Assembly (NCBI RefSeq): GCF_011516635.5
Contig: NZ_CP096255.1
Coordinates: 4,090,501 to 4,154,500, forward strand
Length of the DNA: 64,000 nucleotides
Source: Bradyrhizobium barranii subsp. apii
GTDB taxonomy: Bacteria > Pseudomonadota > Alphaproteobacteria > Rhizobiales > Xanthobacteraceae
Direction of reading: 5' to 3'
The notes below the pieces were generated by a model. It was not told where the DNA came from. It worked only from the letters and a program-made list of their open reading frames with translations, and did no database searches. A program made the translations under genes and the position numbers. This document shows, one piece after another, positions 50,938 to 60,181 of this stretch (position 1 is the first letter of the stretch; every line of letters starts with the position of its first letter).

Positions 50938-51687
50938 ATGCGGCTCCAGGGACGTACGGCCATCATCACGGGAGCAGCTTCGGGCATCGGCCGCGCCAGC
51001 GCAAAGTTGTTCGCGGAGGAAGGCGCCCAGCTTGCTTTGGTCGATCGCGATGCCGCCGGCCTCCAGGAGACGCTGAGTCTGGTCGGCGAAGCCACGACGC
51101 ATGTCGGCGACGTCGGCGATGCCGGTTTCGCGGAGACCGTTGTCAGCGATGTCGTGGCGCGGCTCGGCCGCCTCGATATCCTTATGACCGCGGCCGGCTT
51201 CTCCTGCGGCGGTACGGTGCTGACGACGAGCCCGGACGACTGGGACGCGGTGTTCCGCGCCAATGTCGGCGGCACCTGGTTGTGGGCGCGCGCGGCGGTA
51301 CCGCAGATGCAGCAGCAGAAGAGCGGCTCGATCATCACACTGGCGTCGCAGCTTGCGATCGCCGGCGGCAAGGGCAACAGTGCCTATATCGCCGCCAAGG
51401 GCGCGATCGTCAGCCTGACGCGCACCATGGCGGTCGATTTCGCGACCGACGGCATTCGTGTCAACGCGATTGCGCCCGGCGCAATCGACACGCCGATGCT
51501 GCGCCGCAGCTTTGCCCGCCACGCCAATTCGGACGAGGTGCGCGAAGCCTCCCGCAACCGCCACGCCATGAAGCGCTTCGGTCAGGCGGAAGAAATCGCT
51601 CAGACCGCGCTGCATCTCGCCAGTGATGCGTCTTCGTTCACGACCGGCACCGTGATGGTCGTCGACGGAGGCTGGCTCGCGGCATGA
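50938..51687 (+). CDS. Short-chain dehydrogenase/reductase (classical SDR)
   Basis: The 249-residue enzyme has cofactor motif TGAASGIG (residues 11-18), AAG (85-87), and the catalytic Ser137, Tyr150 and Lys154 (SAYIAAK). VDGGWLAA is at the C terminus. VDRD after strand 2 suggests NAD(H) preference. It starts 1 nt after the epimerase stop and its own stop overlaps the monooxygenase start, so it is within the same operon. The substrate is unknown. Confidence 0.88.
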   Translation: MRLQGRTAIITGAASGIGRASAKLFAEEGAQLALVDRDAAGLQETLSLVGEATTHVGDVGDAGFAETVVSDVVARLGRLDILMTAAGFSCGGTVLTTSPDDWDAVFRANVGGTWLWARAAVPQMQQQKSGSIITLASQLAIAGGKGNSAYIAAKGAIVSLTRTMAVDFATDGIRVNAIAPGAIDTPMLRRSFARHANSDEVREASRNRHAMKRFGQAEEIAQTALHLASDASSFTTGTVMVVDGGWLAA

Positions 51688-53119
51688 GCGACGCGCTGGC
51701 AAAGCTTAAAGCGACCGTGCGCGCCGATCTCGCGATGATCGCGCATCCCGGCGCCGCGTGGCTCGAGCCGAAGACGGGACCGGATGGCAAGCCGGCGCTC
51801 GATGTCCTCATTGTCGGCGCCGGCCAGTCGGGCATCGCGATCGGCTTCGGCCTGATGCGCTCGCGCGTCAGCAACATCCTGCTGCTCGACAAAGCGGAGG
51901 AGGGGAAGGAGGGCCCGTGGCTCACCTATGCCCGCATGCCGACGCTGCGCAGCCCGAAGGACTATACGGGACCTGACCTCGATATCCCGAGCCTGACCTA
52001 TCAGTCCTGGCACGAAGCCCGTTTCGGCAAGGAGAGCTGGCAGGAGCTGAATCTGATCCTGAGAGAGCATTGGGCGGACTATCTGCTCTGGCTGCGACGC
52101 ACGATCGGTCTGCCCGTGCGCAACGGCTGCGAGCTTCTGGAGATTGCGCCTGCGTCAGACGGTCTGCTCGCCGCGCGTGTGAAACGGGCCGATGCCATCG
52201 AGACGCTCTACGCACGCAAGATCGTGCTGGCGACGGGGCAGGAGGGCATGGGCGACTGGATGATCCCCGAGCCCCTGCGCGATCTGCCGGCAGGTTCGGT
52301 CGCAACCGTCGCCGACGACATCGATTTCGAAAGCCTGCGCGGCAAGCGCGTCGCGGTGATCGGCGCCGGCGCCTCCGCCTTCGACAATGCGGCAACTGCA
52401 TTGGAGGCGGGGCCGCCGAAGTGCATCTGCTTTGCCGCCGCGCTCAGATCCAGGTGATCCAGCCCTACCGCTGGCTGACCTTCCGCGGCTTTCTGCGCCA
52501 TCTCAGCGATCTCGACGATGCCTGGCGCTGGCGCTTCATGCGCAAAATCCTCGAAATGCGCGAGGGATTTCCGCAGCCGACTTACGACCGCTGCGCGCGT
52601 CACGCCAATTTCACACTGCACGAAGGCGCGCCGGTCGAGGGCACCAGGCAAACCGATGGCGGTGTCGAATTGCACACGCCACGCGGCGCCATCACCGCGG
52701 ATTTCGTCATTTGCGGCACCGGCATCGACATGAACTTCGCCGGCCGCGGCGAGCTCGCCAAAATTGCCGGCAATATCGCGACCTGGGCCGATCGCTACCA
52801 GCCGCCTTCGAGCGAGCGCAACGCGCGGCTCGGTCGCTTTCCCTATCTCGCCGACGATTACGCCTTCACCGAGCGCGTGCCGGGCGAGACGCCGTGGATC
52901 TCGGACGTCCATCTCTTCGCCATCGCCTCCACCATGAGCTTTGGTCCGTCAGGATCGTCGATCAATGCGATGACGACGGCCGTTCCGAAGCTGGTGAATG
53001 GCCTGACGCGCGGCCTGTTTCGCGCCGATGTTGAACGCCACTGGGCTTCGCTCAGCGCCTATGACGTGCCGCAGGCCGTGGTTGCGCGGACCGCGCGAAC
53101 AATGGAGGAATCGCGATGA
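51684..53119 (+). pseudogene. FAD/NAD(P)-dependent monooxygenase with a one-base frameshift
   Basis: Two frames together encode one flavoprotein of about 478 residues. Frame one (51684-52457) holds the FAD motif VLIVGAGQSGIAIG (41-54), PTLRSPKDYTG and a second dinucleotide fold (VAVIGAGASAFDNAA), then runs into an unrelated tail and a stop. The homologous continuation (EVHLLCRRAQIQVIQPYRW..., FVICGTGIDMNF) is in the frame two bases over, to TGA 53119. Restoring one C near 52411 (GGCGGGGCCGCC to GGCGGGCGCCGCC) joins them. It could be a recent mutation or an assembly error. Confidence 0.8.
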
Positions 53120-53177
53120 TCATCCATGCACCGCCGCGACGAAGCGCCTCTGCGGGATTGGCGCGCAACTTGCTTCT

Positions 53178-53206
53178 TTCTTGACCTGCCTTGCTGGCGT
53201 TCTTGC
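53178..53206 (+). promoter_or_regulatory. Candidate -35 element before the first ABC importer
   Basis: CTTGAC (53178-53183) lies in the 107-nt gap before the substrate-binding protein gene. The expected -10 position (TTGCCG) is weak, so this is tentative. Confidence 0.25.
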
Positions 53207-53226
53207 CGAAATTTTGGGGAAAACGA

Positions 53227-54846
53227 ATGCGTTTTGTGTCTTTCAGGCCCGCGGCCTCAGTCCTCGCCACCACTGCGCTGTTGCTCATTGCCGCCGCGCC
53301 TTCGCAGGCACAGACCAGGGCGGAGACGTTGCGCTATGTCACCGGCTCGGCCGTCAACACGCTCGATCCCAACATCCCCGGATCGACGCGCGAATCCTTC
53401 GCGCTGAGCATGAGCACATACGATCGGCTGGTGGCGTTCGGCCGCAAGCAGCTCAACGGCAAATGGGTGTTCGACCTCGACACGATCACCGGCGAGCTCG
53501 CCGAATCCTACGACGTCAGCCCCGATGGCCTGAAGCTGACCTTCCGCCTGCGCAAGGACGCCAAGTTCCAGGATGGTTCGCCTGTCACGGCCGAGGACGT
53601 GAAATGGTCGCTCGATCGCTGCGTCACGGCGCCGATCCTCGGCAAGGCCCAGCTGCTGACGGGATCGTTGACGTCGGCCGACCAGTTCAAGGTGATCGAT
53701 CCCCTCACCATCGAGGTGACGCTGCCGAAGCCCGACAAGCTCGCGCTGCCCAATCTCGCCACCGTCTATCCCCTGATCATCAACTCGAAGGTGGCAAAGG
53801 AGCACGCGACGCCGGATGATCCCTGGGCCACCGCATGGCTGAAGGAGCACACCGCCGGCAGCGGTGCTTACGTGGTCGAGACCTTCAAGCCGGGCGAGCA
53901 GGTCATCCTCAAGCGCGACGAGACCTGGAACCGCGGTTCGGCCAACAAGCCCGCATTCTTCAAGCGCGTGATTATTCAGTCCGTGCCGGAGCCGGCGACC
54001 CGCGCCAACCTGGTCGAGCGCGGCGATGCCGACCTCGTCGTCGATCTCCAGGCCAGCGACGTGCAGTCGCTCGAGGCCAAGGGCAAGCTCAAGGTGGTCT
54101 CGACCCCGCAGTACAATGCGATCACCTATGTCTCGATGAACAACCAGATGCCGCCGTTCGACAACGTCAATGTCCGCCGCGCCATCGCTTACGCGTTGCC
54201 CTATGACGACATGTTCAAGGCCGCCCTGTTCGGCCGCGGCGCGCCGCTGTTCGGCGCGACCTGGCCGGACGGCAAGCCGCTGAACGGCATCTATCCGTTC
54301 CAGCAGCCCGTGAAGCTCGACCTCGACAAGGCCAGGGAATATCTCAAGGCTGCCGGGCTCCCGGAGGGCTTCTCAACCACCTTCAGCTTCAACGTCGGCC
54401 AGTCCTCGACCGCGGAGCCGATGGCGGCGCTGGTGAAGGAATCGCTCGGCAAGATCGGGATCAAGGTCGACATCCAGAAGCTGCCGGATGCGCAGATGTC
54501 CACGCAGATCAACGAGAAGAAGCTTCCCTTCTACACCGAGGGCATCGTAGCGTGGTTGCCGTCGACCGATTACTTCTACCGCAACTTCTACACCGGCAAT
54601 CAGCGCTGGAATTACAGCTCGATCAACAACCCGGATCTTGCCGCAATCGCGCAGGAGGCGCGTTTCGAGCCGGACAAGGCGAAGTATGGGGAAGCCGGCC
54701 GCAAGCTCAACGCGATGCATGTCGATCTGATGCCGCAGATCATGCTGTGGCAGCCGAACCAGGATGCGGTGATGGCGTCGTCGGTCGAAGGCTACACTTA
54801 CGAGTTCCACCGCCAGGTCGACTATCGCGACGTCAGCCGCAAGTGA
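53227..54846 (+). CDS. ABC importer substrate-binding protein, family 5 (peptide/nickel type), system 1
   Basis: The 539-residue periplasmic protein has a Sec signal peptide (about 1-30, hydrophobic core SVLATTALLLIAA, cleavage at AQT). The SBP family 5 features are clear: LRYVTGSAVNTLDPNIPG, LTFRLRKDAKFQDGSPVTAEDVKWSLDR and NVRRAIAYALPYDDM. ATG 53227 follows GGGGAAAACGA; the frame is open 12 codons upstream. It probably binds a peptide-like or heterocyclic catabolite given the neighbouring island. Confidence 0.9.
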   Translation: MRFVSFRPAASVLATTALLLIAAAPSQAQTRAETLRYVTGSAVNTLDPNIPGSTRESFALSMSTYDRLVAFGRKQLNGKWVFDLDTITGELAESYDVSPDGLKLTFRLRKDAKFQDGSPVTAEDVKWSLDRCVTAPILGKAQLLTGSLTSADQFKVIDPLTIEVTLPKPDKLALPNLATVYPLIINSKVAKEHATPDDPWATAWLKEHTAGSGAYVVETFKPGEQVILKRDETWNRGSANKPAFFKRVIIQSVPEPATRANLVERGDADLVVDLQASDVQSLEAKGKLKVVSTPQYNAITYVSMNNQMPPFDNVNVRRAIAYALPYDDMFKAALFGRGAPLFGATWPDGKPLNGIYPFQQPVKLDLDKAREYLKAAGLPEGFSTTFSFNVGQSSTAEPMAALVKESLGKIGIKVDIQKLPDAQMSTQINEKKLPFYTEGIVAWLPSTDYFYRNFYTGNQRWNYSSINNPDLAAIAQEARFEPDKAKYGEAGRKLNAMHVDLMPQIMLWQPNQDAVMASSVEGYTYEFHRQVDYRDVSRK

Positions 54847-54874
54847 CATCGGACAACGAGAGGAGCTCTCAGAG

Positions 54875-55909
54875 GTGACGACCGGTCTTGGTGCAACCAT
54901 GGTGCGGGCGGGCAGGCGGCTTCTGTCGTCGCTGCCGGCGCTGTTCGGTGTGCTGGTGTTCACCTTTCTGCTGATGCGCGTGCTGCCCGGCGACCCCGCG
55001 GTGTTCTTCGCCTCGGGGCCCAATGCCGGCAAGGAGGAGATCGAGCAGATCCGCAAGCAGATGGGGCTCGACAGGTCGGTGCCGGAGCAGCTCGTGTTCT
55101 ATTTGTCCGACATCGGCCACGGCAATCTCGGCCGCTCCATGATGACGGGGCAGCCGGTGCTTAAGGACCTGCGCGAGCGGCTGCCGGCTTCGCTGGAGCT
55201 CACCTTCACGGCGCTCCTGATCGCGATGATCGCGGCGGTACCGCTTGGCGTTGTCGCAGCCTTGAAGCCTGGCTCGGTCGTCGATCACGGCGTGCGGCTG
55301 TTCTGCGCGCTCGGCGTCTGCGTGCCGACTTTCGTCTCGGGCCTGCTGCTGATCTATGTCTTCTACTATCTGCTCGGGCTGGCGCCTGATCCGACCGGGC
55401 GGATCGATGTGTTCACTTCGCTGCCGCCGCAACGGACCGGGTTCCTGTCGATCGATTTCCTGCTTGCGGGAGATATCGAGGGCTGGTGGGCGGCCTGCAA
55501 GCAGTTGATCCTGCCGGCGGTGAGCATGGCCCTGTTCGTGATCGCGCCGCTGGCGCGGATCACGCGGGCCTCGATGCTGGTTTCGCTCGGCAGCGATTTC
55601 GTGCGCACTGCGCGCTCGGTCGGATTGTCCTGGCACAAGGTGGTCGTCACTTATGCGCTGCGGAACGCGATCCTGCCCGTCATCACCATTGCCGGCATCG
55701 TGTTCTCGACCATGCTGGGCGCCAATGTCCTGGTGGAGAAGGTGTTCTCCTGGCCGGGCGTCGCTTCCTACGCGCTCGATGCGCTCCTATCCTCCGACTA
55801 TGCGCCGGTGCAGGGTTTCGTGCTGCTGATGGCCAGCCTGTTCGTGCTGGTCAATCTCGTGGTCGACATCTGCTACGGCATCGCCGATCCCAGGGTGTCG
55901 ATCGAATGA
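54875..55909 (+). CDS. ABC importer permease, DppB type, system 1
   Basis: The 344-residue inner-membrane protein has a first span at about 15-32, a periplasmic segment with LPGDPAVFFASG and the cytoplasmic coupling region RTARSVGLSWHKVVVTYALRN split across helices, typical of DppB. It begins at GTG 54875 with AGGAG about 9 nt upstream; ATG 54899 is an alternative. The stop overlaps the next permease. Confidence 0.9.
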   Translation: MTTGLGATMVRAGRRLLSSLPALFGVLVFTFLLMRVLPGDPAVFFASGPNAGKEEIEQIRKQMGLDRSVPEQLVFYLSDIGHGNLGRSMMTGQPVLKDLRERLPASLELTFTALLIAMIAAVPLGVVAALKPGSVVDHGVRLFCALGVCVPTFVSGLLLIYVFYYLLGLAPDPTGRIDVFTSLPPQRTGFLSIDFLLAGDIEGWWAACKQLILPAVSMALFVIAPLARITRASMLVSLGSDFVRTARSVGLSWHKVVVTYALRNAILPVITIAGIVFSTMLGANVLVEKVFSWPGVASYALDALLSSDYAPVQGFVLLMASLFVLVNLVVDICYGIADPRVSIE

Positions 55910-56754
55910 CCAGCGCAACTCTCCGCCATTCGGTCTGGATCCTGCGCGGCAATCCGCTCACCGCCGTTGCCGCGGCCGGCGTTGCGCTGTTCGTCCTGAT
56001 TGCGATCTTCGGGCCGTGGATCGTGCCCTATGATCCCGTGGTCTCCAATGTCTCGGAGGCTCTTTTGCCGCCGAGCGCGGCCCATTTGGCCGGCACCGAC
56101 CAGCTCGGACGCGATGTGTTCAGCCGCCTCATCATCGCCGCGCGCCTCGATCTTGCCATTGCGGTTTCCGCGGTCGGCATCTCCTTCGTGATCGGCGCCG
56201 TCGTCGGCGCGTTCTGCGGCTATGCCGGCGGCAAGCTCGATCGCGGTGTCGGCCGTTTCGTCGATGTGATGATGGCCTTTCCGCTGTTCGTGCTGGCGAT
56301 GGCGATGGTTGCCGCCCTGGGCAACCGGATTGAGAACATCGTGATCGCGACTGCGATCATCAATCTTCCGTTCTACATCCGCTTCGCACGCGCCGAGGTC
56401 AACGTCCGCCGCAATGTCGGCTGGGTGGAGGCCGCGCGTTCCTGCGGGGAGAGCCATTTCTCGGTGGTGCTGCGCTTCCTGCTGCCGAATATCCTGCCAG
56501 CGATGGCGGTGCAGATCTCGCTCAATCTCGGCTGGGCCATTCTCAACGCGGCCGGCCTGTCCTTCATCGGCCTCGGCGTCAAGCCGCCGACGCCGGAATG
56601 GGGCATCATGGTCGCGGAAGGGGCGCGCTTCATCTCAACCGGGCGATGGTGGCTGGTGGCCTTTCCGGGGCTTGCGCTGATGATGGCCGTGCTGTGCTTC
56701 AATCTCCTCGGTGACGGGATGCGGGACATTCTCGACCCGCGGATGCGCACATGA
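55906..56754 (+). CDS. ABC importer permease, DppC type, system 1
   Basis: The 282-residue membrane protein has GTDQLGRDVFSRLI and the EAARSCGESHFSVVLRFLLPN coupling segment of DppC permeases, ending LGDGMRDILDPRMR. ATG 55906 overlaps the previous stop (ATGA), and the ATPase gene overlaps its own stop. The longer frame starting at 55486 is a shadow over the first permease. Confidence 0.9.
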   Translation: MTSATLRHSVWILRGNPLTAVAAAGVALFVLIAIFGPWIVPYDPVVSNVSEALLPPSAAHLAGTDQLGRDVFSRLIIAARLDLAIAVSAVGISFVIGAVVGAFCGYAGGKLDRGVGRFVDVMMAFPLFVLAMAMVAALGNRIENIVIATAIINLPFYIRFARAEVNVRRNVGWVEAARSCGESHFSVVLRFLLPNILPAMAVQISLNLGWAILNAAGLSFIGLGVKPPTPEWGIMVAEGARFISTGRWWLVAFPGLALMMAVLCFNLLGDGMRDILDPRMRT

Positions 56755-58421
56755 GCGAGGAGCTGCTAGGGATCAACGACCTCCACGTCTCGTTCTCGAC
56801 GCGGCGTGGCATGGTCGAGGCCGTGCGCGGCGTGACGCTCTCGGTCGAGAAAGGCGAGATGCTCGGCCTCGTCGGCGAGAGCGGCTCGGGCAAATCGGTC
56901 ACCGGCTTTGCGACCACGCGGCTGCTCGATGCGGCCGGGCGCGTCACCGGCGGCAAGATCCTGTTTCGCGGGCAGGACGTCACAAAACTCAGGGGCGATG
57001 ACCTCCGTCAGCTCCAGGGCGCCGCGATGTCGATGATCTTCCAGAATCCGCGGGCCGCGCTCAACCCGATCCGCGCTATCGGCCTGCAGATCGCGGATGC
57101 GATCCTCACGCATAAGAAGATATCGAAGGACGCCGCGCGCGCCGAGGCGCTGGAGCTGCTGCGCGCGGTCCAGATCCGCGACCCCGAGACGCGGATGAAC
57201 GCCTATCCGCACGAGCTCTCCGGCGGCATGTGCCAGCGCGTGATGATCGCGATCGCGATTTCCTGCAATCCTGCACTGCTGATCGCCGACGAGCCGACCA
57301 CCGGCCTCGACGTCACGACCCAGAAGGTGGTGATGGATCTGCTCGCAGACATTGCCGCCGCGCGTGGCATGACGACGATCCTGATCACGCACGATCTCGG
57401 TCTCGCCGCACGCTATTGCCGCCGCATCGCCGTGATGGAGCGCGGACGCATCGTCGAGGAGGCGAGCCCTAAAAGGCTCTTCAGCGCACCGCAACACGCC
57501 TATACCCGCCGCCTCGTTGCGGCATCGCCGACCGCGACGTCGCGGATCGAGGATCTCGTGACGGAGGAGGAGCGGGAGCGGCACGCGACGATCGTCAGCA
57601 AGCCGAGGCAACAGCTCCCGCACGGGACGCCGCCGCTCCTTGAGGTGCGAAAGCTCGCCAAGCGTTTTGACCAGGGCTCCGCGGCGGTCGCGGATTTCTC
57701 GATGACGATGGCCGGCGGCGAGAGCGTCGGGCTCGTTGGCGAGTCCGGCTCCGGCAAGAGCACGACGTCGCGGATGATCTGCCGTCTTATCGATCCGAGC
57801 GAGGGCGATATCGTGTTCGACGGCCAGTCGATCGGCCATGTCGCCTCGCGTGACTTCCATCGCTCGCCGCTGCGCAAAGACATCCAGATGGTCTTCCAGG
57901 ACCCGAACGAGAGCCTCAACCCACGCTTCACGGCGTTCGACTGCATTGCGCATCCCCTGATGCGGCTCGACGGCATGCGTGCGGGTGATACACTGCGCAA
58001 GCGGGTGGAAGAGTGCGCCGAGCGGGTGGGCTTGCCGCTCGATCTGCTGCCGCGTTTTCCGCACCAGCTCTCCGGCGGCCAGAAGGCGCGCGTCGGCATT
58101 GCCCGCGCCATCGCCTGCCGGCCGCGGCTGCTGGTGCTGGACGAGCCGACCGCCGCGCTCGACGTCTCGGTGCAGGCGGTGGTGCTGCAACTGCTCGACC
58201 GTCTCAGGCGCGAGAACGACATCGCGCTGCTGTTCGTCAGCCACGACCTCAATGTCGTGCGCATGCTCTGCGACCGCACCATCGTGCTGCGCAACGGCGG
58301 CATCGTGGAGCAGGGGGAGAGCCGGGCGCTGTTCGATAATCCCAAGACCGACTACACGCGCAAGCTGGTCGAGGCGATTCCGCATATCGAGACCGGACCG
58401 GTGCTGGCGGCCGCGCTTTGA
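56751..58421 (+). CDS. ABC importer ATPase with two fused nucleotide-binding domains, system 1
   Basis: The 556-residue protein is a DppD-DppF fusion. Domain 1 has Walker A GESGSGKSV (42-50), signature LSGGMCQRV and Walker B LLIADEPTTGLD. Domain 2 has Walker A GESGSGKST (about 328), signature LSGGQKARV and LLVLDEPTAALD. Both have switch histidines (ITHDLG, VSHDLN). One polypeptide would energise both permeases. It is the last gene of system 1; 141 nt without a gene follow before system 2. Confidence 0.92.
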   Translation: MSEELLGINDLHVSFSTRRGMVEAVRGVTLSVEKGEMLGLVGESGSGKSVTGFATTRLLDAAGRVTGGKILFRGQDVTKLRGDDLRQLQGAAMSMIFQNPRAALNPIRAIGLQIADAILTHKKISKDAARAEALELLRAVQIRDPETRMNAYPHELSGGMCQRVMIAIAISCNPALLIADEPTTGLDVTTQKVVMDLLADIAAARGMTTILITHDLGLAARYCRRIAVMERGRIVEEASPKRLFSAPQHAYTRRLVAASPTATSRIEDLVTEEERERHATIVSKPRQQLPHGTPPLLEVRKLAKRFDQGSAAVADFSMTMAGGESVGLVGESGSGKSTTSRMICRLIDPSEGDIVFDGQSIGHVASRDFHRSPLRKDIQMVFQDPNESLNPRFTAFDCIAHPLMRLDGMRAGDTLRKRVEECAERVGLPLDLLPRFPHQLSGGQKARVGIARAIACRPRLLVLDEPTAALDVSVQAVVLQLLDRLRRENDIALLFVSHDLNVVRMLCDRTIVLRNGGIVEQGESRALFDNPKTDYTRKLVEAIPHIETGPVLAAAL

Positions 58422-58562
58422 TGCCTGAACCGGTCGTAATCCCGATGAGATCCCGCTGGCGAAGGCCCGGTTAGTGGCATACCATTTGCACGCCAATGGG
58501 TTCTGGTTTCACCTGCTCTTGGCCAACGATGGCCGGCATCACGGCACTACTGGGAGGATTTT

Positions 58563-60164
58563 ATGGATCGCAGGACCGTTTTGAAGGGACTGGCCGGCGC
58601 GGGCGGTCTGGCATTGACCGGCCTCTCGGCCCCGGCGATCGCACAAGGCGCCTCTGCGCGCACCCTGCGCTTCGTGCCGCAAGCCAACCTCGCCAATTTC
58701 GATCCGATCTGGGGCACGCAATATGTCGTGCGCAACGCGGCGGCGCTGGTCTGGGACACGCTCTACGGCGTCGATGCCAAGCTCCAACCGCAGCGTCAGA
58801 TGGTCGAGTCCGAGGAGACCACCGACGACGGCAAGACCTGGACCTTCAAGCTGCGCCCGGGTCTCAAGTTCCATGACGGCGAGCCGGTGCTGAGCAAGGA
58901 TGTCGTCGCGAGCCTGTCGCGCTGGGCCGCGCGCGATCCAATGGGTCTGATGATCCTCGCTATCCAGCAGGAATTGACTCCGGTCGACGACCGCACCTTC
59001 AAATGGGTCCTGAAGCAGCCTTTCCCGAAAATGCTGTACGCGCTGGCCAAGAACAACGCGCCGTGCTCCTTCATCATGCCCGAGCGCATCGCGAAGACGG
59101 ATCCGTTTAAGCAGATCACCGAATATGTCGGCTCGGGTCCGATGAAGTTCGCCAAGAGCGAATGGGTGCCCGGCGCCAAGTCGGTGTTCGAGAAGTTCAC
59201 CGATTACGTGCCGCGACAGGAGAAGGCGTCGTGGCTTGCCGGCGGCAAGAACATCCTGGTCGATCGCGTCGAGTGGCTGGTGATGCCGGATCCGGCCACC
59301 GCTGCGGCCGCCTTACAGAACGGGGAGGTCGACTGGTGGGAGAACCCGATCTCCGATCTCGTACCCGTGCTGAAGAAGAACAAGAACATCAGCGTCGATA
59401 TCGGCGATCCCCTCGGCAATATCGGCTCCTTCCGCATGAACCATCTGCACCCGCCGTTCAACAATGTGAAGGCGAGGCGCGCGGTGCTGATGGCGTTGAG
59501 CCAGGAAGACTATATGCGTGCGCTGGTCGGCGACGACGATACGTTGTGGAAGCCGCTGCCCGGCTTTTTTACGCCGGACACACCGCTCTACACCGAGTTG
59601 GGCGGCGAGATCCTGAAAGGAAAGCGCGATTTCGATGCGGCCAAGAAGCTGCTCGCCGAGAGCGGCTATTCCGGCCAGCCGGTCACATGCGTGGTCGCGC
59701 AGGACCAGTCGATCACGAAGGCGCAGGGCGACGTCACCGCGGATCTGCTCAAGAAGCTCGGCATGAATGTCGATTTCGTCGCGACCGATTGGGGCACGGT
59801 GGGCGCGCGCCGCGCGATGAAGACACCGCCGGGGCAGGGCGGCTGGAATATGTTCCACAGCTGGCACGCCGGCGCCGATTGCATCAATCCGGCCGCCTAC
59901 ACCGCCATCCGCGCCAATGGCGACAAGGCCTGGTTCGGCTGGCCCAACAGCCCGAACACCGAGAAGGAGATCACGGCCTGGTTCGACGCCAAGAATCTCG
60001 AGGAGGAGAAGGCCGCGATCGGGCTGGTCAACAAGGCGGCGCTCGAGGATGTCGTCTACGCGCCGACCGGCTTCTTCCTGACCTACACGGCATGGCGCAA
60101 GAACGTCTCCGGCATCACCAAGGGGCCGCTGCCGTTCTTCTGGAACGTGTCGAAATCCGCATGA
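58563..60164 (+). CDS. ABC importer substrate-binding protein, family 5, system 2 (Tat signal)
   Basis: The 533-residue protein has an N-terminal twin-arginine signal (DRRTVLKG, then a moderately hydrophobic stretch ending APAIAQG), implying export in folded form. SBP family 5 motifs follow: FVPQANLANFDPIWG, WTFKLRPGLKFHDGEPVLSKDV and NNVKARRAVLMALSQEDYM. GGGAGGA precedes ATG 58563. The first ABC system's binding protein uses a Sec-type signal instead, so the two probably have different ligands. Confidence 0.9.
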   Translation: MDRRTVLKGLAGAGGLALTGLSAPAIAQGASARTLRFVPQANLANFDPIWGTQYVVRNAAALVWDTLYGVDAKLQPQRQMVESEETTDDGKTWTFKLRPGLKFHDGEPVLSKDVVASLSRWAARDPMGLMILAIQQELTPVDDRTFKWVLKQPFPKMLYALAKNNAPCSFIMPERIAKTDPFKQITEYVGSGPMKFAKSEWVPGAKSVFEKFTDYVPRQEKASWLAGGKNILVDRVEWLVMPDPATAAAALQNGEVDWWENPISDLVPVLKKNKNISVDIGDPLGNIGSFRMNHLHPPFNNVKARRAVLMALSQEDYMRALVGDDDTLWKPLPGFFTPDTPLYTELGGEILKGKRDFDAAKKLLAESGYSGQPVTCVVAQDQSITKAQGDVTADLLKKLGMNVDFVATDWGTVGARRAMKTPPGQGGWNMFHSWHAGADCINPAAYTAIRANGDKAWFGWPNSPNTEKEITAWFDAKNLEEEKAAIGLVNKAALEDVVYAPTGFFLTYTAWRKNVSGITKGPLPFFWNVSKSA

Positions 60165-60181
60165 TGGTACGCTGAAGCCAG

